64,000 nucleotides of DNA. Origin: Tractidigestivibacter scatoligenes (GTDB lineage: Bacteria > Actinomycetota > Coriobacteriia > Coriobacteriales > Atopobiaceae). This document shows, piece by piece, positions 38,629 to 47,986 of the stretch. Position 1 is the first letter of the stretch, and each line of letters opens with the position of its first letter. Location: positions 310,001 to 374,000 of the forward strand of contig NZ_LOJF01000010.1 of the NCBI RefSeq assembly GCF_001494635.1, in the 5' to 3' direction. The notes under the pieces are model-generated. The model saw nothing but the letters and a program-made list of their open reading frames with translations. It ran no database searches and had not been told where the DNA came from. The position numbers and the translations under genes are program-made.

Positions 38629-39666
38629 ATGGAGAAGAAGGACATCGACTGGGGTAGCCTCGGTTTTGCCTACATGCATACCGACTACAGCTACGTCTCG
38701 AACTACAAGGACGGCGCCTGGGACGAGGGCACGCTCACGCCCGACCACACCGTCACGCTCTCCGAGTGCGCAGGGCTTCTCCACTACTGCCAGGAGGTCT
38801 TCGAGGGCCTCAAGGCCTACACCACCAGGAATGGCGATATCGTTTGCTTCCGCCCGGATCAGAACGCTGAGCGCATGTACAACTCCGCGAAGCGCATCTG
38901 CATGCCGCCGTTCCCCAAGGATCGCTTCGTGAAGGCCGTCGAGGAGGTCGTCAAGGCGAACGCTGCCTACGTCCCGCCCTTCGGCTCTGGCGCTACTCTC
39001 TACATCCGCCCACTCATGTTCGCGACCGGTGACGTCATTGGCGTGAAGCCTGCCGACGAGTACCAGTTCCGCATCCTCGTGACGCCCGTTGGTCCGTACT
39101 ACAAGGGCGGCGTCAAGCCCGTCAAGCTGCAGGTCTCCAAGTTCGACCGCGCGGCACCCCATGGCACCGGCAACATCAAGGCCGGCCTCAACTACGCCAT
39201 GAGCCTCTATCCCAGCGTCGAGGCGCACAGCAAGGGCTACGCGGACAACATGTTCCTCGATCCCAAGACCCGTACCTACGTCGAGGAGTCCGGCGGCGCC
39301 AACATCCTCTTCGTCAAGGAGGATGGCACCCTCGTTGTGCCGCAGTCCTTCACCGACTCCATCCTGCCTTCCGTGACGCGCCGCTCGCTGGTCGACGTGG
39401 CCGAGAAGATGCTGGGCATGAAGGTCGAACAGCGCCCCGTCAAGTTCCAGGAGATCCTGGACAACGAGTTCGTCGAGGCCGGTATGTGCGGCACCGCCGC
39501 GGTCATCTCGCCCGTGGGTGAGGTCGACAACGACGACGTCCACTACGTCTTCAAGAGCGGCATGGAGAACGTTGGTCCCGTCATGAAGAAGCTGCGCGAG
39601 ACGCTCACCGGCATCCAGTCCGGCGAGATCGAGGACCAGTTTGGGTGGGTCCACAAGATCTGCTAG
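38629..39666 (+). CDS. ilvE: Branched-chain amino acid aminotransferase
   Basis: PLP enzyme for the last step of leucine, isoleucine and valine synthesis, or the first step of their breakdown. 345 residues of the fold-IV type: QEVFEGLKAYTTRNGDI, RPLMFATGDVIGV, the Lys-containing GNIKAGLNYAMSLYPSVEA, EESGGANILFVKEDG and GMCGTAAVISPVGEV. ATG 38629 follows AGAGGGG; the frame is open for 56 codons further upstream without family similarity. It is a single-gene unit closed by the hairpin at 39684. Confidence 0.93.
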   Translation: MEKKDIDWGSLGFAYMHTDYSYVSNYKDGAWDEGTLTPDHTVTLSECAGLLHYCQEVFEGLKAYTTRNGDIVCFRPDQNAERMYNSAKRICMPPFPKDRFVKAVEEVVKANAAYVPPFGSGATLYIRPLMFATGDVIGVKPADEYQFRILVTPVGPYYKGGVKPVKLQVSKFDRAAPHGTGNIKAGLNYAMSLYPSVEAHSKGYADNMFLDPKTRTYVEESGGANILFVKEDGTLVVPQSFTDSILPSVTRRSLVDVAEKMLGMKVEQRPVKFQEILDNEFVEAGMCGTAAVISPVGEVDNDDVHYVFKSGMENVGPVMKKLRETLTGIQSGEIEDQFGWVHKIC

Positions 39667-39683
39667 TCACCAGGTACATTTAG

Positions 39684-39749
39684 GCCGAAGGCCGGTTTCC
39701 TACGAGAAGTGCGCTGCGCGGAACTTCTCTACGGAAACCGGCCTTCGGC
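39684..39749 (+). terminator. 66-bp hairpin after ilvE
   Basis: GCCGAAGGCCGGTTTCC pairs perfectly with its complement, and inside it GAGAAGT pairs with ACTTCTC. No T tract follows. A dispersed palindrome begins 8 bases later. Confidence 0.75.
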
Positions 39750-39756
39750 GTATCTG

Positions 39757-39785
39757 TGAGACAAAGGGACAGTCCCTTTGTCTCA
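39757..39785. repeat. Dispersed perfect palindrome, copy 4
   Basis: 29 bases, TGAGACAAAGGGAC and its complement around one A, between the convergent ilvE and gpmA genes. Confidence 0.93.
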
Positions 39786-39950
39786 TAGGTGACTATCGAT
39801 GTATCCACTTTTCCGTGCATGGTTCCAACTTCCTAGGCACTGAGGGGCGCGATTTCGATAGATAACGGCGTCTCTAGGCGCGAAAATGTCGGATTTGTTC
39901 CCGTTAGCGCTTGCGGGATTGAGTTGCCCGGTAAATTGATCCCGCAGCAC

Positions 39951-39985
39951 AAAAAGTCCCCCGGCGACGAGAGCCGCCGGGGGAC
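39951..39985 (-). terminator. Rho-independent terminator of gpmA
   Basis: On the minus strand GTCCCCCGGCG pairs with CGCCGGGGGAC around an 8-base loop and is followed by TTTTT, 25 bases after the gpmA stop codon. Confidence 0.92.
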
Positions 39986-40009
39986 ACTGGGCCGCACTAA
40001 CAGTCCAAC

Positions 40010-40774
40010 TTACTTCTTGGCCTTGCCCTGGTTGGCAACGGCGTTGATCTTTGCCTCGATGGTGGCGGGGTCGCCGATGTAGTGCTTGTCGAGGATGTTC
40101 CAGTCCTTGTCGAAGGTGTAAGAGCAAGGAACGCCCGTGGGGATGTTGACCTTGAGGATCTCTTCGGGGGTGAGGTGCTCAAGCTGCATCACGAGGGCGC
40201 GCAGCGAGTTGCCGTGGGCGGCGATAAGAACGCGCTTGCCGCTCTCGAGCTGCGGCTTGATCTCCTGCTCGAAGTACGGCCACGCACGGGCGATGGTGTC
40301 CTTCAGGCACTCGGTGTAGGGGAGGTCCTCCTGCGGCACGTCGCGGAACATGGCCTGGACGTGCGGGTCGCGCTCGTCGCCGGGCGTGAGCGCGGGCGGC
40401 TGGACGTCGAAGGAGCGGCGCCAGATGAGGACCTGCTCCTCACCGTGCTCCTCGGCGGCCTTGGCCTTGTTGAGGCCCTGGAGCGCGCCGTAGTGACGCT
40501 CGTTGAGGCGCCAGGTCTTGTGGACGGGCAGCCACGCGCGGTCCATCTCGTCAAGGACGATGTTCAGCGTGTGGATGGCGCGCTTGAGCAGCGAGGTGTA
40601 GCAGACGTCAAAGTCGAAGCCCTGCTCCTTCAGTGCCTTGCCGCCGGCAGCCGCCTCCGCGCGGCCGGTGTCGGTGAGGTCGACATCGGTCCAACCGGTG
40701 AAGAGGTTGAGCTTGTTCCACTCGGACTCGCCGTGACGAATGATCACGAGGTGCATGTTCTGGTCGTCAGCCAT
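40010..40774 (-). CDS. gpmA: 2,3-bisphosphoglycerate-dependent phosphoglycerate mutase
   Basis: Glycolytic enzyme that interconverts 3- and 2-phosphoglycerate. 254 residues. The phosphohistidine motif is VIIRHGESEWN, followed by LFTGWTDVDLTDTG, RLNERHYGALQGLNK and the second catalytic His region VLIAAHGNSLRALV. ATG 40774 is preceded by GAGAAGGGAAG. It is a single-gene unit with a clear terminator. Confidence 0.96.
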   Translation of the reverse strand: MADDQNMHLVIIRHGESEWNKLNLFTGWTDVDLTDTGRAEAAAGGKALKEQGFDFDVCYTSLLKRAIHTLNIVLDEMDRAWLPVHKTWRLNERHYGALQGLNKAKAAEEHGEEQVLIWRRSFDVQPPALTPGDERDPHVQAMFRDVPQEDLPYTECLKDTIARAWPYFEQEIKPQLESGKRVLIAAHGNSLRALVMQLEHLTPEEILKVNIPTGVPCSYTFDKDWNILDKHYIGDPATIEAKINAVANQGKAKK

Positions 40775-40887
40775 GGGCTTCCCTTCTCTTGGGCTTTTTC
40801 GTGCGCTTCCGCACACCTGTAGATAGTATGACGCAAAAGGGTATAGTTGACATAGGTTAACTTGAAGCTTGCATGAGGGAGGCACTC

Positions 40888-41103
40888 ATGAATCCCCTTG
40901 ATATTGTCATTGTCCTTGCGGTGGCCGCGGTGGTGGCCCTGTGCGTGCGCTCGATTGCCCGCGGCGAGACAAGCGAGTGCAGCACCTGCGGCGATGCCGG
41001 CTGCACGGCGCGCTACACCGGCGGGCACTGCCGTGCCGCCGACGACATGCTCCGCCGTGCCAACGAGGCGCTCGACAAGCCGGCGCACCACAGCGCTGGA
41101 TAG
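40888..41103 (+). CDS. Small Cys-rich single-span membrane protein, FeoB-associated type
   Basis: 71 residues. One membrane segment (IVIVLAVAAVVALCVRSIAR) is followed by a Cys-rich stretch with C31, C34, C39 and C48 (CSTCGDAGC), resembling the FeoB-associated Cys-rich family. GGGAGG lies upstream of ATG 40888. No feoA or feoB gene is in the window, so a link to iron uptake is only suggested by the family. It diverges from gpmA. Confidence 0.65.
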   Translation: MNPLDIVIVLAVAAVVALCVRSIARGETSECSTCGDAGCTARYTGGHCRAADDMLRRANEALDKPAHHSAG

Positions 41104-41273
41104 GCATCCCAACGCTGGATAGTTCGCCAAAATCGGGCGGCTGTGGTTGCCCGAACGTGTCTCCCACGTCATAATTCCCTCCGATGGGAAGGTGGAAACA
41201 GGCACGAAATACGGTTGTGGGAACGTAGGTGTGATTGAGCAGTACCTGCGCCTGTGCCGTCGGGAGGAGACCC

Positions 41274-42614
41274 ATGAGCACCGAGAAGGACATAGATTTC
41301 GTTCTGCGCACCGTTGAGGAGCGCGACATTCGATTCGTTCGCCTGTGGTTCACAGACGTGCTTGGCACGCTGAAGTCGTTCGCGATCTCGCCGGAGGAGC
41401 TCGAGGAGGCCTTCGAGGAGGGCATTGGCTTTGACGGCTCGTCGATTGACGGCTTTGCTCGCCTCGAGGAGTCGGACATGCTCGCCTTCCCCGATGCTGA
41501 GACGTTCCAGCTTCTGCCTTGGCGCCCCACCGAGAGCGGCGTGGCGCGCGTGTTCTGCAACATCTGCACGCCTTCGCGTGAGCCGTTCGCCGGCGACCCG
41601 CGCGGATGCCTCGAGCGCGTCTTCGAGCGCGCCGATCGCGAGGGCTACGTGTTCAACGTGGGTCCCAAGATCGAGTACTTCTACTTCGACAACGATGTGG
41701 ACCCCGTGCCGCTTGACACCGCTGGCTACTTTGACCTCACGCCGAGCGACGTGGCAAACGACCTGCGCCGCCAGACCACACTCACGCTCGAGAAGATGTC
41801 CGTTCCCGTGCAGTACTCCTTCCATGGCGGCGGCCCGTCCCAGAACGTCATCGAGCTGCGCTTCACCGAGGCTGTGAGCTGCGCCGACAACATCATGTCC
41901 TCTCGCCTGGTCATCAAGCAGGAGGCCGCGGCCGAGGGGCTCTTCGCGTCGTTTATGCCCAAGCCTCTCTCGGATGCGCCGGGCTCCGCCATGTTCCTGT
42001 ACCTCTCGCTCTTCGACCACGACGGCGAGAACCTCTTCTGGGCGCCCAAGACCGAGCACCCCGCGCACCTCTCCGAGCTGGCGCAGCACTTTGTAGCGGG
42101 CCTTCTCCGCTACGCGCCCGAGTTCACGCTGGTCACCAATCCCACGGTGAACTCGTACAAGCGCTTCATCACCTCCGGCGAGGTCCCCAACTACGCTACG
42201 TGGGGCCGCAAGAACCGTTCCGCGCTGGTACGCGTTCCTACGCACAAGCCCGGCAAGCACGTGGCAACGCGCGTCGAGCTGCGCAGCGCCGACAACACCG
42301 CCAACCCGTACCTTGCACTGGCCGTTACGCTGGCGGCGGGCCTCAAGGGCATCGAGGACGAGCTTGTGCTTCCCGAGGAGGCCACGGTCGACACCTTCTC
42401 GCAGAGCGAGCGCGAGCTTGCTGCCAAGGGCATCGAGCGCCTGCCGCGCACGCTGGGCGAGGCGGTCGATCGCTTCGAGGAATCCGAGCTCATGCGCGAG
42501 ACGCTGGGCGAGCACATCTTCAACTACCTCGTAGAGAGCAAGCGTCGCGAGTGGGAGGAGTTCTGCACCACCGTCACCGACTGGGAGCGCGTCCACTACT
42601 ACGGCGGCGTGTAG
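41274..42614 (+). CDS. Glutamine synthetase-like protein lacking metal ligands
   Basis: 446 residues, co-linear with type I glutamine synthetase. Family regions kept are GFDGSSIDGFARLEESDM, ADNIMSSRLVIKQEA, ASFMPKPLSDAPGS, NSYKRF, WGRKNRSALVRVP and RVELRSADNTANPYLALA. Yet four of six metal ligands are changed. Residue 132 is Lys (Glu expected), 185 Gly and 192 Val in FHGGGPSQNVIE (both Glu expected), and 241 Phe in GSAMFLY (His expected). Only E134 and E335 remain. Normal catalysis looks unlikely; a regulatory or different ligase role is possible. GGGAGGAG supports ATG 41274. A GlnR-like regulator gene lies 5.5 kb away. Confidence 0.85.
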   Translation: MSTEKDIDFVLRTVEERDIRFVRLWFTDVLGTLKSFAISPEELEEAFEEGIGFDGSSIDGFARLEESDMLAFPDAETFQLLPWRPTESGVARVFCNICTPSREPFAGDPRGCLERVFERADREGYVFNVGPKIEYFYFDNDVDPVPLDTAGYFDLTPSDVANDLRRQTTLTLEKMSVPVQYSFHGGGPSQNVIELRFTEAVSCADNIMSSRLVIKQEAAAEGLFASFMPKPLSDAPGSAMFLYLSLFDHDGENLFWAPKTEHPAHLSELAQHFVAGLLRYAPEFTLVTNPTVNSYKRFITSGEVPNYATWGRKNRSALVRVPTHKPGKHVATRVELRSADNTANPYLALAVTLAAGLKGIEDELVLPEEATVDTFSQSERELAAKGIERLPRTLGEAVDRFEESELMRETLGEHIFNYLVESKRREWEEFCTTVTDWERVHYYGGV

Positions 42615-42687
42615 GCTGCGGCCTTCTCGTCGAGAGCTGTGTTGGATGCTGGGGCGTCCGCCGGAAAACCCGGTGGGCGCCTTTCTC

Positions 42688-42718
42688 ATGAGACAAAGGG
42701 AGTTTCCCTTTGTCTCAT
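42688..42718. repeat. Dispersed palindrome, variant copy 5
   Basis: 31 bases: ATGAGACAAAGGGA and its complement around GTT. The centre differs from the other four copies while both arms still match each other. Confidence 0.9.
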
Positions 42719-42875
42719 TTTTGGCGCCGCGTTCTTGATCGCGGGCAGGCTTCTGCAGCTGGATCTTACGAGAAGGGCAATTCGGCTTCCCGGTATACCG
42801 CCGGGAGCTTCGACCCGTCCTCTCAGGACTTGGGCTTCCCTCCCTTCTCTCCTCCGTCGACGTCTTTGCCGTGGA

Positions 42876-42950
42876 TTATTGCGCGTTATTCCTGAGAACT
42901 AATTGCTCAACTGGCCATATGCCACTACGGCGAGAAATAACGCGCAATAA
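42876..42950 (+). repeat. Covarying hairpin element, copy 1
   Basis: 75 bases. TTATTGCGCGTTATT pairs perfectly with AATAACGCGCAATAA. The loop contains CAACTGGCCATATGC at 42908-42922, the shared core of this family. Confidence 0.8.
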
Positions 42951-43042
42951 ATTCGGAGGATGGGGCGGGTTGCGTGGGTAGAGCGACAGTGCTGGCGGTG
43001 CGAGATGCGCCAGCTCTTGGGTCCTCTAATCACCTTCGTTCG

Positions 43043-43121
43043 GAGATTAGCTCCCTTTCTTAAAACGGCTTCGCGGCAACTGGGCAAACATCGGAGTCGT
43101 TTAAGAAATAGAGCTAAACTC
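43043..43121 (+). repeat. Covarying hairpin element, copy 2
   Basis: 79 bases. Arms of about 24 bases (TTAGCTC-CC-TTTCTTAAAACG against CGTTTAAGAAA-TA-GAGCTAA) with three interruptions. The loop contains CAACTGGGCAAACAT at 43077-43091. Confidence 0.78.
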
Positions 43122-43667
43122 TGCGGGCATGCGGCGCAAGTTTGAGGGCGGTGGCTGCCGGCGCCGGTCAGTAGGTGAGAGGGACGCGGCCACGCCTCAC
43201 CCCGCACTTCCGGTTGGCAGCAGTTTTGGTTGAAACCCTTATGTGGCATTGCCAAGGCCGCACTTCGCTGACGTGCTGTTTATCAATACTCGAACTACTC
43301 GATACTCGGGGGTACCTCGAAAAACCGTATCCCAATCGTCAATGTCTGCCAACTCGACCACGCAGGACAAGTGGAGACTCGTCGCACCTGCCGCCCCACA
43401 CGCCTGCCCAAAGACTCCACCTTATGCGCTTTGCTGCATAGGAATTCAATGACTCATACAGATAGTGCTCAAAATATTCCATAAACTGGCATAAAAATAG
43501 ACAATGATGCATAAATTGTCGAAAAACAGCAGCTCACTCTTTGTCAATCTTGTTAAGAAACCGCGTTGCGCCGCCGTTCGCAGAGCCGTTGAGCCAAACT
43601 ACTTGACCAACGGAGGGGTGGTATCAAGGCCGTAATGTTCCCCTCACGTCAGAGAGAAGAGCATCTC

Positions 43668-44528
43668 ATGAAGCAGCTCGCGTCACTCACGCGCCGCGAC
43701 TTTCTCGCGTGCGCAATGGCAGCCATGGGTACGGCGGCACTCGCCGGATGTGGCTCCGCGTCGTCCTCAACGGGCACCTCTAGCACCTCTACCAGCGCAT
43801 CAACAATATCAGCCTCGCAGGACACCTACACCCTGGTGAAGGACGGGCAGCTCACCATTGCCTCCGACCTCGCCAATCCGCCGCTTGACTATACCGATAC
43901 CTCGACAAACGAGCCCGCGGGCTTCGAGGTCGAGCTCATGCAGGCCATTGGCGAGAAGCTCGGCCTTACGAGCGTGTACCTCTCGCCCGTGAAGTTTGAC
44001 ACCATCATCCCCACCATCAAGCAGGGCGGCACGGCTGACGTGGGCGTCTCCAACTTCACCATCACCGATGAGCGCAAGCAGGAGATCGACTTCACCGACC
44101 CCTACCTTGACTCCAACCAGGGCCTTGTGACCGCAAAGACTGCCACCAAGACCACGCAGGACGACCTCAACTCTGCAGATGTCAAGGTGGCCGTGCAGGC
44201 CGGCACCACCGGCGAGTCCTGGGTCGAGGAGAACCTCCCCAACGCCACGCTGGTCTCGCTCGACGACCCGGTCGTGGCGCTCACGGGCGTCCAGTCCGGC
44301 CTCTACGACGCGGCCGTGGCTGATCTCCCCGTGGTCCAGTACCTCGTGAACAACTCCTTCACAGACTGCCAGGTCTCCATCGAGATTCCCACGGGCGAGC
44401 AGTACGGCATCGTCGTCTCTAAGGATAACCCCGCGCTCACGAGCGCGATTAACGACGCGCTGGCCCAGCTCGACGAGGACGGCACGCTAAAGGACCTCAA
44501 GACCAAGTGGTTTGGCTCAGACCTGTAA
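43668..44528 (+). CDS. Amino-acid ABC transporter substrate-binding lipoprotein, first copy
   Basis: 286 residues. Tat-like signal LTRRDFLACAMAAMGTAALA with lipobox LAGC, a Ser/Thr-rich linker, then a family-3 solute-binding domain (AGFEVELMQAIGEKLGLTSV, GGTADVGVSNFTITDERKQE, PYLDSNQGLV) typical for polar amino acids. ATG 43668 follows AGAGAAGAG; ATG 43635 is the alternative, with GGAGGGG but a long spacing. A second, similar binding protein follows, and both probably serve the same permease. Confidence 0.9.
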   Translation: MKQLASLTRRDFLACAMAAMGTAALAGCGSASSSTGTSSTSTSASTISASQDTYTLVKDGQLTIASDLANPPLDYTDTSTNEPAGFEVELMQAIGEKLGLTSVYLSPVKFDTIIPTIKQGGTADVGVSNFTITDERKQEIDFTDPYLDSNQGLVTAKTATKTTQDDLNSADVKVAVQAGTTGESWVEENLPNATLVSLDDPVVALTGVQSGLYDAAVADLPVVQYLVNNSFTDCQVSIEIPTGEQYGIVVSKDNPALTSAINDALAQLDEDGTLKDLKTKWFGSDL

Positions 44529-44622
44529 CGGTCCGTGTCCACCGCCTGTAACGTAGTGCGGTAACAATGGGGGACAAGCACTGCCCGTCATCAGACGGGA
44601 GGGGAAGGAAGAAGGGAACACC

Positions 44623-45480
44623 ATGAAGAATTCCATGAGCAGGCGTCAGTTCATCCTCGCCGCAGGCGCCCTTGCGGGCAGCGCGGTGCTCGCGGGTTGC
44701 GGTGGCAGCTCCACGAGCAGCTCAAGCACGTCTACCAGCACGGACTCGTCCTCGAGCAGCGCGTCCGCAAGCGACGACTCCTACACGCTCGTGAAGGACG
44801 GCACCCTGACCGTCGTGGCCGAGCTGGGCTTTGCCCCGTTCGAGTACATGAACGACCAGACTGGCGACCCCGAGGGCTTCGACGTCGACGTCATCAACGC
44901 CGTCGCAGAGAAGATGGGCCTCCAGTGCGAGTACCTGCCTAACCAGAAGTTCGATACCCTGGTGCCTCTCATCAAGCAGGGCGGAAAGGCCGACGTCTCC
45001 ATCGCCGCCATCACGATTACCGACGTGCGCGAGGAGTCCGTCGACTTCTCCGAGCCTTACCTCGACTCCAACCAGGCTATCGTTGCCATCAAGGGTTCCA
45101 CCGAGACCGAGGCGACCCTGAACGACGCCTCCAAGCAGGTTGTCTGCCAGGGTGGCACCACCGGTAACGATTGGATCACCGAGAACCTCCCCAACGCCAC
45201 GTGCGTGCCCGTCGACGACGTCACGGCCGCCCTCACCGGCGTCCAGACCGGCCTCTACAACGCCATGGTCGTCGACCTCCCCGTTGCCAAGTACATGCTC
45301 ACCAACTCCTTCTCCGACCTGGACATCATCGAGGAGATCGCCACGGGCGAGCAGTATGGCATCGCGATCTCTAAGGACAACCCCAACCTCACGAAGGCCG
45401 TCAACAAGGCGCTCGAGGACATGAAGAGCGACGGCACGATGGACTCCATCGAGACTAAGTGGTTCGGCTCGACCATCTAG
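44623..45480 (+). CDS. Amino-acid ABC transporter substrate-binding lipoprotein, second copy
   Basis: 285 residues, a clear paralogue of the preceding protein (shared PYLDSNQ, GGTTGNDWITENLPNA, GEQYGIAISKDNP). SRRQFILAAGALAGSAVLAGC combines a twin-arginine-like motif and lipobox. GGGAAGG supports the ATG. Differences in the pocket region suggest a different or broader amino-acid specificity. The duplication within one operon is the notable point. Confidence 0.92.
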   Translation: MKNSMSRRQFILAAGALAGSAVLAGCGGSSTSSSSTSTSTDSSSSSASASDDSYTLVKDGTLTVVAELGFAPFEYMNDQTGDPEGFDVDVINAVAEKMGLQCEYLPNQKFDTLVPLIKQGGKADVSIAAITITDVREESVDFSEPYLDSNQAIVAIKGSTETEATLNDASKQVVCQGGTTGNDWITENLPNATCVPVDDVTAALTGVQTGLYNAMVVDLPVAKYMLTNSFSDLDIIEEIATGEQYGIAISKDNPNLTKAVNKALEDMKSDGTMDSIETKWFGSTI

Positions 45481-45507
45481 CAGGCATCATCAGGCACGGA
45501 AACGACG

Positions 45508-45530
45508 GCGGGGCCACACGGCCCCGCTTT
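45508..45530 (+). terminator. Hairpin between binding protein and permease genes
   Basis: GCGGGGCC pairs perfectly with GGCCCCGC around ACAC and is followed by TTT. It probably attenuates read-through so that binding protein exceeds permease. Confidence 0.75.
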
Positions 45531-45549
45531 CCAGTCAGGAGCAATTACC

Positions 45550-47031
45550 TTGTCACACATGCATGAGAACGCCATGACGAGAGGGGAGAGCCACCACACG
45601 CGGTGCGTGCCCGCGCTTGCCCTCGCGCTTTCGGTTGCGCTCGTCCTTGTTGCCACCTTGGCGCTTCTCCCCGTGAGTGCGCTTGCCATGACCACCAACA
45701 AGGCCACGGCGCGCCCCAACGAGGACGGCGGCTCCGGCGTCATTGGCGCCATGGACACGCGTCTTACCTGGGAGGGAACGGTCGGCGACGACGAGGAGGT
45801 CTCCTCGATCACGCTGAGTCTCCCCGAGGGCGCGACCTTTGACCACGCGAGCACCCGCATCACCGTGCTCGATGGCCTCAACCGCACGAGCATCGACGGT
45901 ACCGCCACCTCGTCGGGCAACTCGGTGGATGTGCAGTTCTCGGAGGGCATTCCCGCGGGCTCGCTCGTGCGCCTTGAGATTACGAACATGCAGTTCCCCG
46001 CCGACGGCGGCGACTACGTGGTCTCGGGCGGCTACACCACCGCGGACGGCCAGTCGCACGTGCTTGACGATTCCGCCGCCATCACGGTGATTGCCAACAC
46101 GCCGCTCCAGGCGGCCGTGAGCTGGCTCGACGCGCAGCCCTGGGTTGCGGCGTGGAACTCCAACCCGTTCCTCGGCATGTTTTTCAAGCCCCAGCTGCTC
46201 CTGACCTCGTTTGCGTCGCTCTTCCCCGGCTGGCTCGTCTGCCTGGGCATCGTTCTTGCCTGCTACCCGTTTGCCATCGTGCTTGGCCTGGCCTTCGCTA
46301 TGCTCAAGACCAGCCGCCACAAGGTGCTGCGCGCCATCGCCATCTGCTACATCAACCTTTTGCGCGGCACGCCGCTCTTCCTGCAGATCTACATCATGTT
46401 CTTTGGCCTGCCCATGGTTGGCATCAATATCGACAACAACGTCTTGGGCGTCATTGTGATGGCCGTGAACTCCTCGGCGTACCTGGCCGAGATCTTCCGC
46501 GCGGGCATCCAGTCCATCCCGCAGGGCCAGTACGAGGCAGCGGCCTCCCTGGGCATGAACGGCTTCCAGACCATGACCTCCATCATCCTGCCGCAGACCG
46601 TGCGCCGCGTCATCCCCACGGTTACCAGCGACTTCATCACGTCCTACAAGGACACGTCGCTGCTCTCCTCGGTGGGTGTCATGGAGCTCATGATGTTCTC
46701 GAAGAACCTCACCACCACGACGGGCAACATCACGCCGTACATGGCTGCGGCTATCTACTACCTCATCGTGACGCTGCCGCTCATCAAGGTTGTTGGCATC
46801 ATCGAGAACAACATCGCCCGTTCCGAGCGCGGTGGCGGCCCCAGGCCCAAGCGCCGTGCCGTGGCCGGCGCATCTCAGCAGGCCTCTAAGGCCGAGGAGG
46901 AGCTTACCGCCTCTGCCGAGGTCTCCCACGTCGAGGCGGCTAAGCCTGCCGCCGACGTCTTTGCGGCCCTCTCGGCGCCGTTTGTCTCGCATCCCACCGT
47001 CGACCTTGGAGGTGTCGCAGATGGCGAGTAA
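45550..47031 (+). CDS. Amino-acid ABC permease with N-terminal secreted domain
   Basis: 493 residues in three parts. Residues 1-47 are a signal-like hydrophobic segment ([20 protein letters not shown]). Residues 48-180 are a Ser/Thr/Asp-rich beta-type domain ([20 protein letters not shown]) expected outside the membrane and not recognised. From about 215 a HisM/GlnP-type permease begins, with the ABC-binding loop [21 protein letters not shown] charged C-terminal tail follows. TTG 45550 has AGGAG eight bases upstream; ATG 45559 or 45574 would also work. The extracytoplasmic addition is unusual. Confidence 0.85.
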   Translation: MSHMHENAMTRGESHHTRCVPALALALSVALVLVATLALLPVSALAMTTNKATARPNEDGGSGVIGAMDTRLTWEGTVGDDEEVSSITLSLPEGATFDHASTRITVLDGLNRTSIDGTATSSGNSVDVQFSEGIPAGSLVRLEITNMQFPADGGDYVVSGGYTTADGQSHVLDDSAAITVIANTPLQAAVSWLDAQPWVAAWNSNPFLGMFFKPQLLLTSFASLFPGWLVCLGIVLACYPFAIVLGLAFAMLKTSRHKVLRAIAICYINLLRGTPLFLQIYIMFFGLPMVGINIDNNVLGVIVMAVNSSAYLAEIFRAGIQSIPQGQYEAAASLGMNGFQTMTSIILPQTVRRVIPTVTSDFITSYKDTSLLSSVGVMELMMFSKNLTTTTGNITPYMAAAIYYLIVTLPLIKVVGIIENNIARSERGGGPRPKRRAVAGASQQASKAEEELTASAEVSHVEAAKPAADVFAALSAPFVSHPTVDLGGVADGE

Positions 47032-47887
47032 GCACCGTCATTCGCATGGGGACGTGCCCGTCGTCCCCGATGCCCTCTCTGCCGAGGAGGCAGCAAACCT
47101 CGCCTTTGCCTCGGACCAGACCCTCACCAAGCACCACTTCACCGAGGGCGAGCACCCCATCGTGCGCATCGAGCACCTCAACAAGTCCTTCGACGAGACG
47201 AAGGTCCTGCGCGACGTCAACCTGGACGTGTGGCCGGGCGAGGTCGTCGTGGTGCTGGGACCGTCTGGCTCGGGCAAGTCGACGATGTTGCGCTGCATCA
47301 ACCTGCTGGAGACGCCCACGGCCGGCCACATCCTGATCGAGGACCAGGAGATCACGGGGCAGAGCAAGACCGACGTCAACAAGCTGCGCCGCGAGGTTGG
47401 CATGGTTTTCCAGTCGTTCAACCTCTTCCCGCACCTCACCGCCAAGCAGAATGTGATGATCGGCCAGACCAAGGTCCTCAAGCGCTCCAAGGAGGACGCC
47501 GAGGCCGAGGCCATGAAGCAGCTCACGGCCGTTGGCCTGGCGGACCGCGCGGACTTCAAGCCGCCCCAGCTCTCCGGCGGCCAGCAGCAGCGCGTGGCCA
47601 TCGCTCGCGCCGTGGCCATGCACCCCAACGTGCTGCTTTTCGACGAGCCCACGAGCGCCTTGGACCCGGAGTTGGTCCGTGGTGTCCTCGACGTCATCCG
47701 TGACCTTGCCGAGAACTCCGGCATGACCATGATCGTGGTCACGCACGAGATGGACTTTGCCCGCGAGGTCGCCGATCGCGTGGTCTTCATGGAGGACGGC
47801 GTGGTGGTCGAGCAGGGCGTGCCCGAGAAGGTCTTCGACCATCCCGAGAATGCGCGCACGGCCGAGTTTTTGGGTTCCATCGGCTAG
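47021..47887 (+). CDS. Amino-acid ABC transporter ATP-binding protein
   Basis: 288 residues of the GlnQ/HisP type. Walker [11 protein letters not shown]-loop [13 protein letters not shown], signature [14 protein letters not shown], Walker [15 protein letters not shown] and switch His in VVTHEMDFA are all intact. A 45-residue N-terminal extension begins with a His-rich stretch (KHRHSHGD). TTGGAGG precedes ATG 47021, and the gene overlaps the permease by 11 bases. Confidence 0.94.
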   Translation: MASKHRHSHGDVPVVPDALSAEEAANLAFASDQTLTKHHFTEGEHPIVRIEHLNKSFDETKVLRDVNLDVWPGEVVVVLGPSGSGKSTMLRCINLLETPTAGHILIEDQEITGQSKTDVNKLRREVGMVFQSFNLFPHLTAKQNVMIGQTKVLKRSKEDAEAEAMKQLTAVGLADRADFKPPQLSGGQQQRVAIARAVAMHPNVLLFDEPTSALDPELVRGVLDVIRDLAENSGMTMIVVTHEMDFAREVADRVVFMEDGVVVEQGVPEKVFDHPENARTAEFLGSIG

Positions 47888-47986
47888 CTGGTCGTGCGCG
47901 GAGGCTGTGCGGCCGCGTTCTTGCTTGTGTTTGAGGGACAAACTAGCCTCAAGCTGTCCCAAAGATATGTGCACAGTTTGTGAGTT

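Larger units (their letters stand above)
42615..43667. other. 1-kb gap with palindrome and two hairpin elements
   Basis: Holds a dispersed palindrome (42688), hairpin elements at 42876 and 43043, and from about 43440 an AT-rich stretch that probably carries the promoter of the amino-acid transporter operon. Frames of up to 88 codons exist near 43175-43441 but show no family features or ribosome site. Confidence 0.5.

Noticed and set aside
43175-43441. 88-codon frame upstream of the amino-acid transporter operon
   Set aside because: No ribosome site or family similarity, and it lies in a hairpin-rich non-coding gap.
45553-46992. 479-codon minus-strand frame opposite the amino-acid permease
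   Set aside because: Composition is that of a reversed GC-rich gene (Arg/His/Val/Gly-rich) and it has no recognisable domain.
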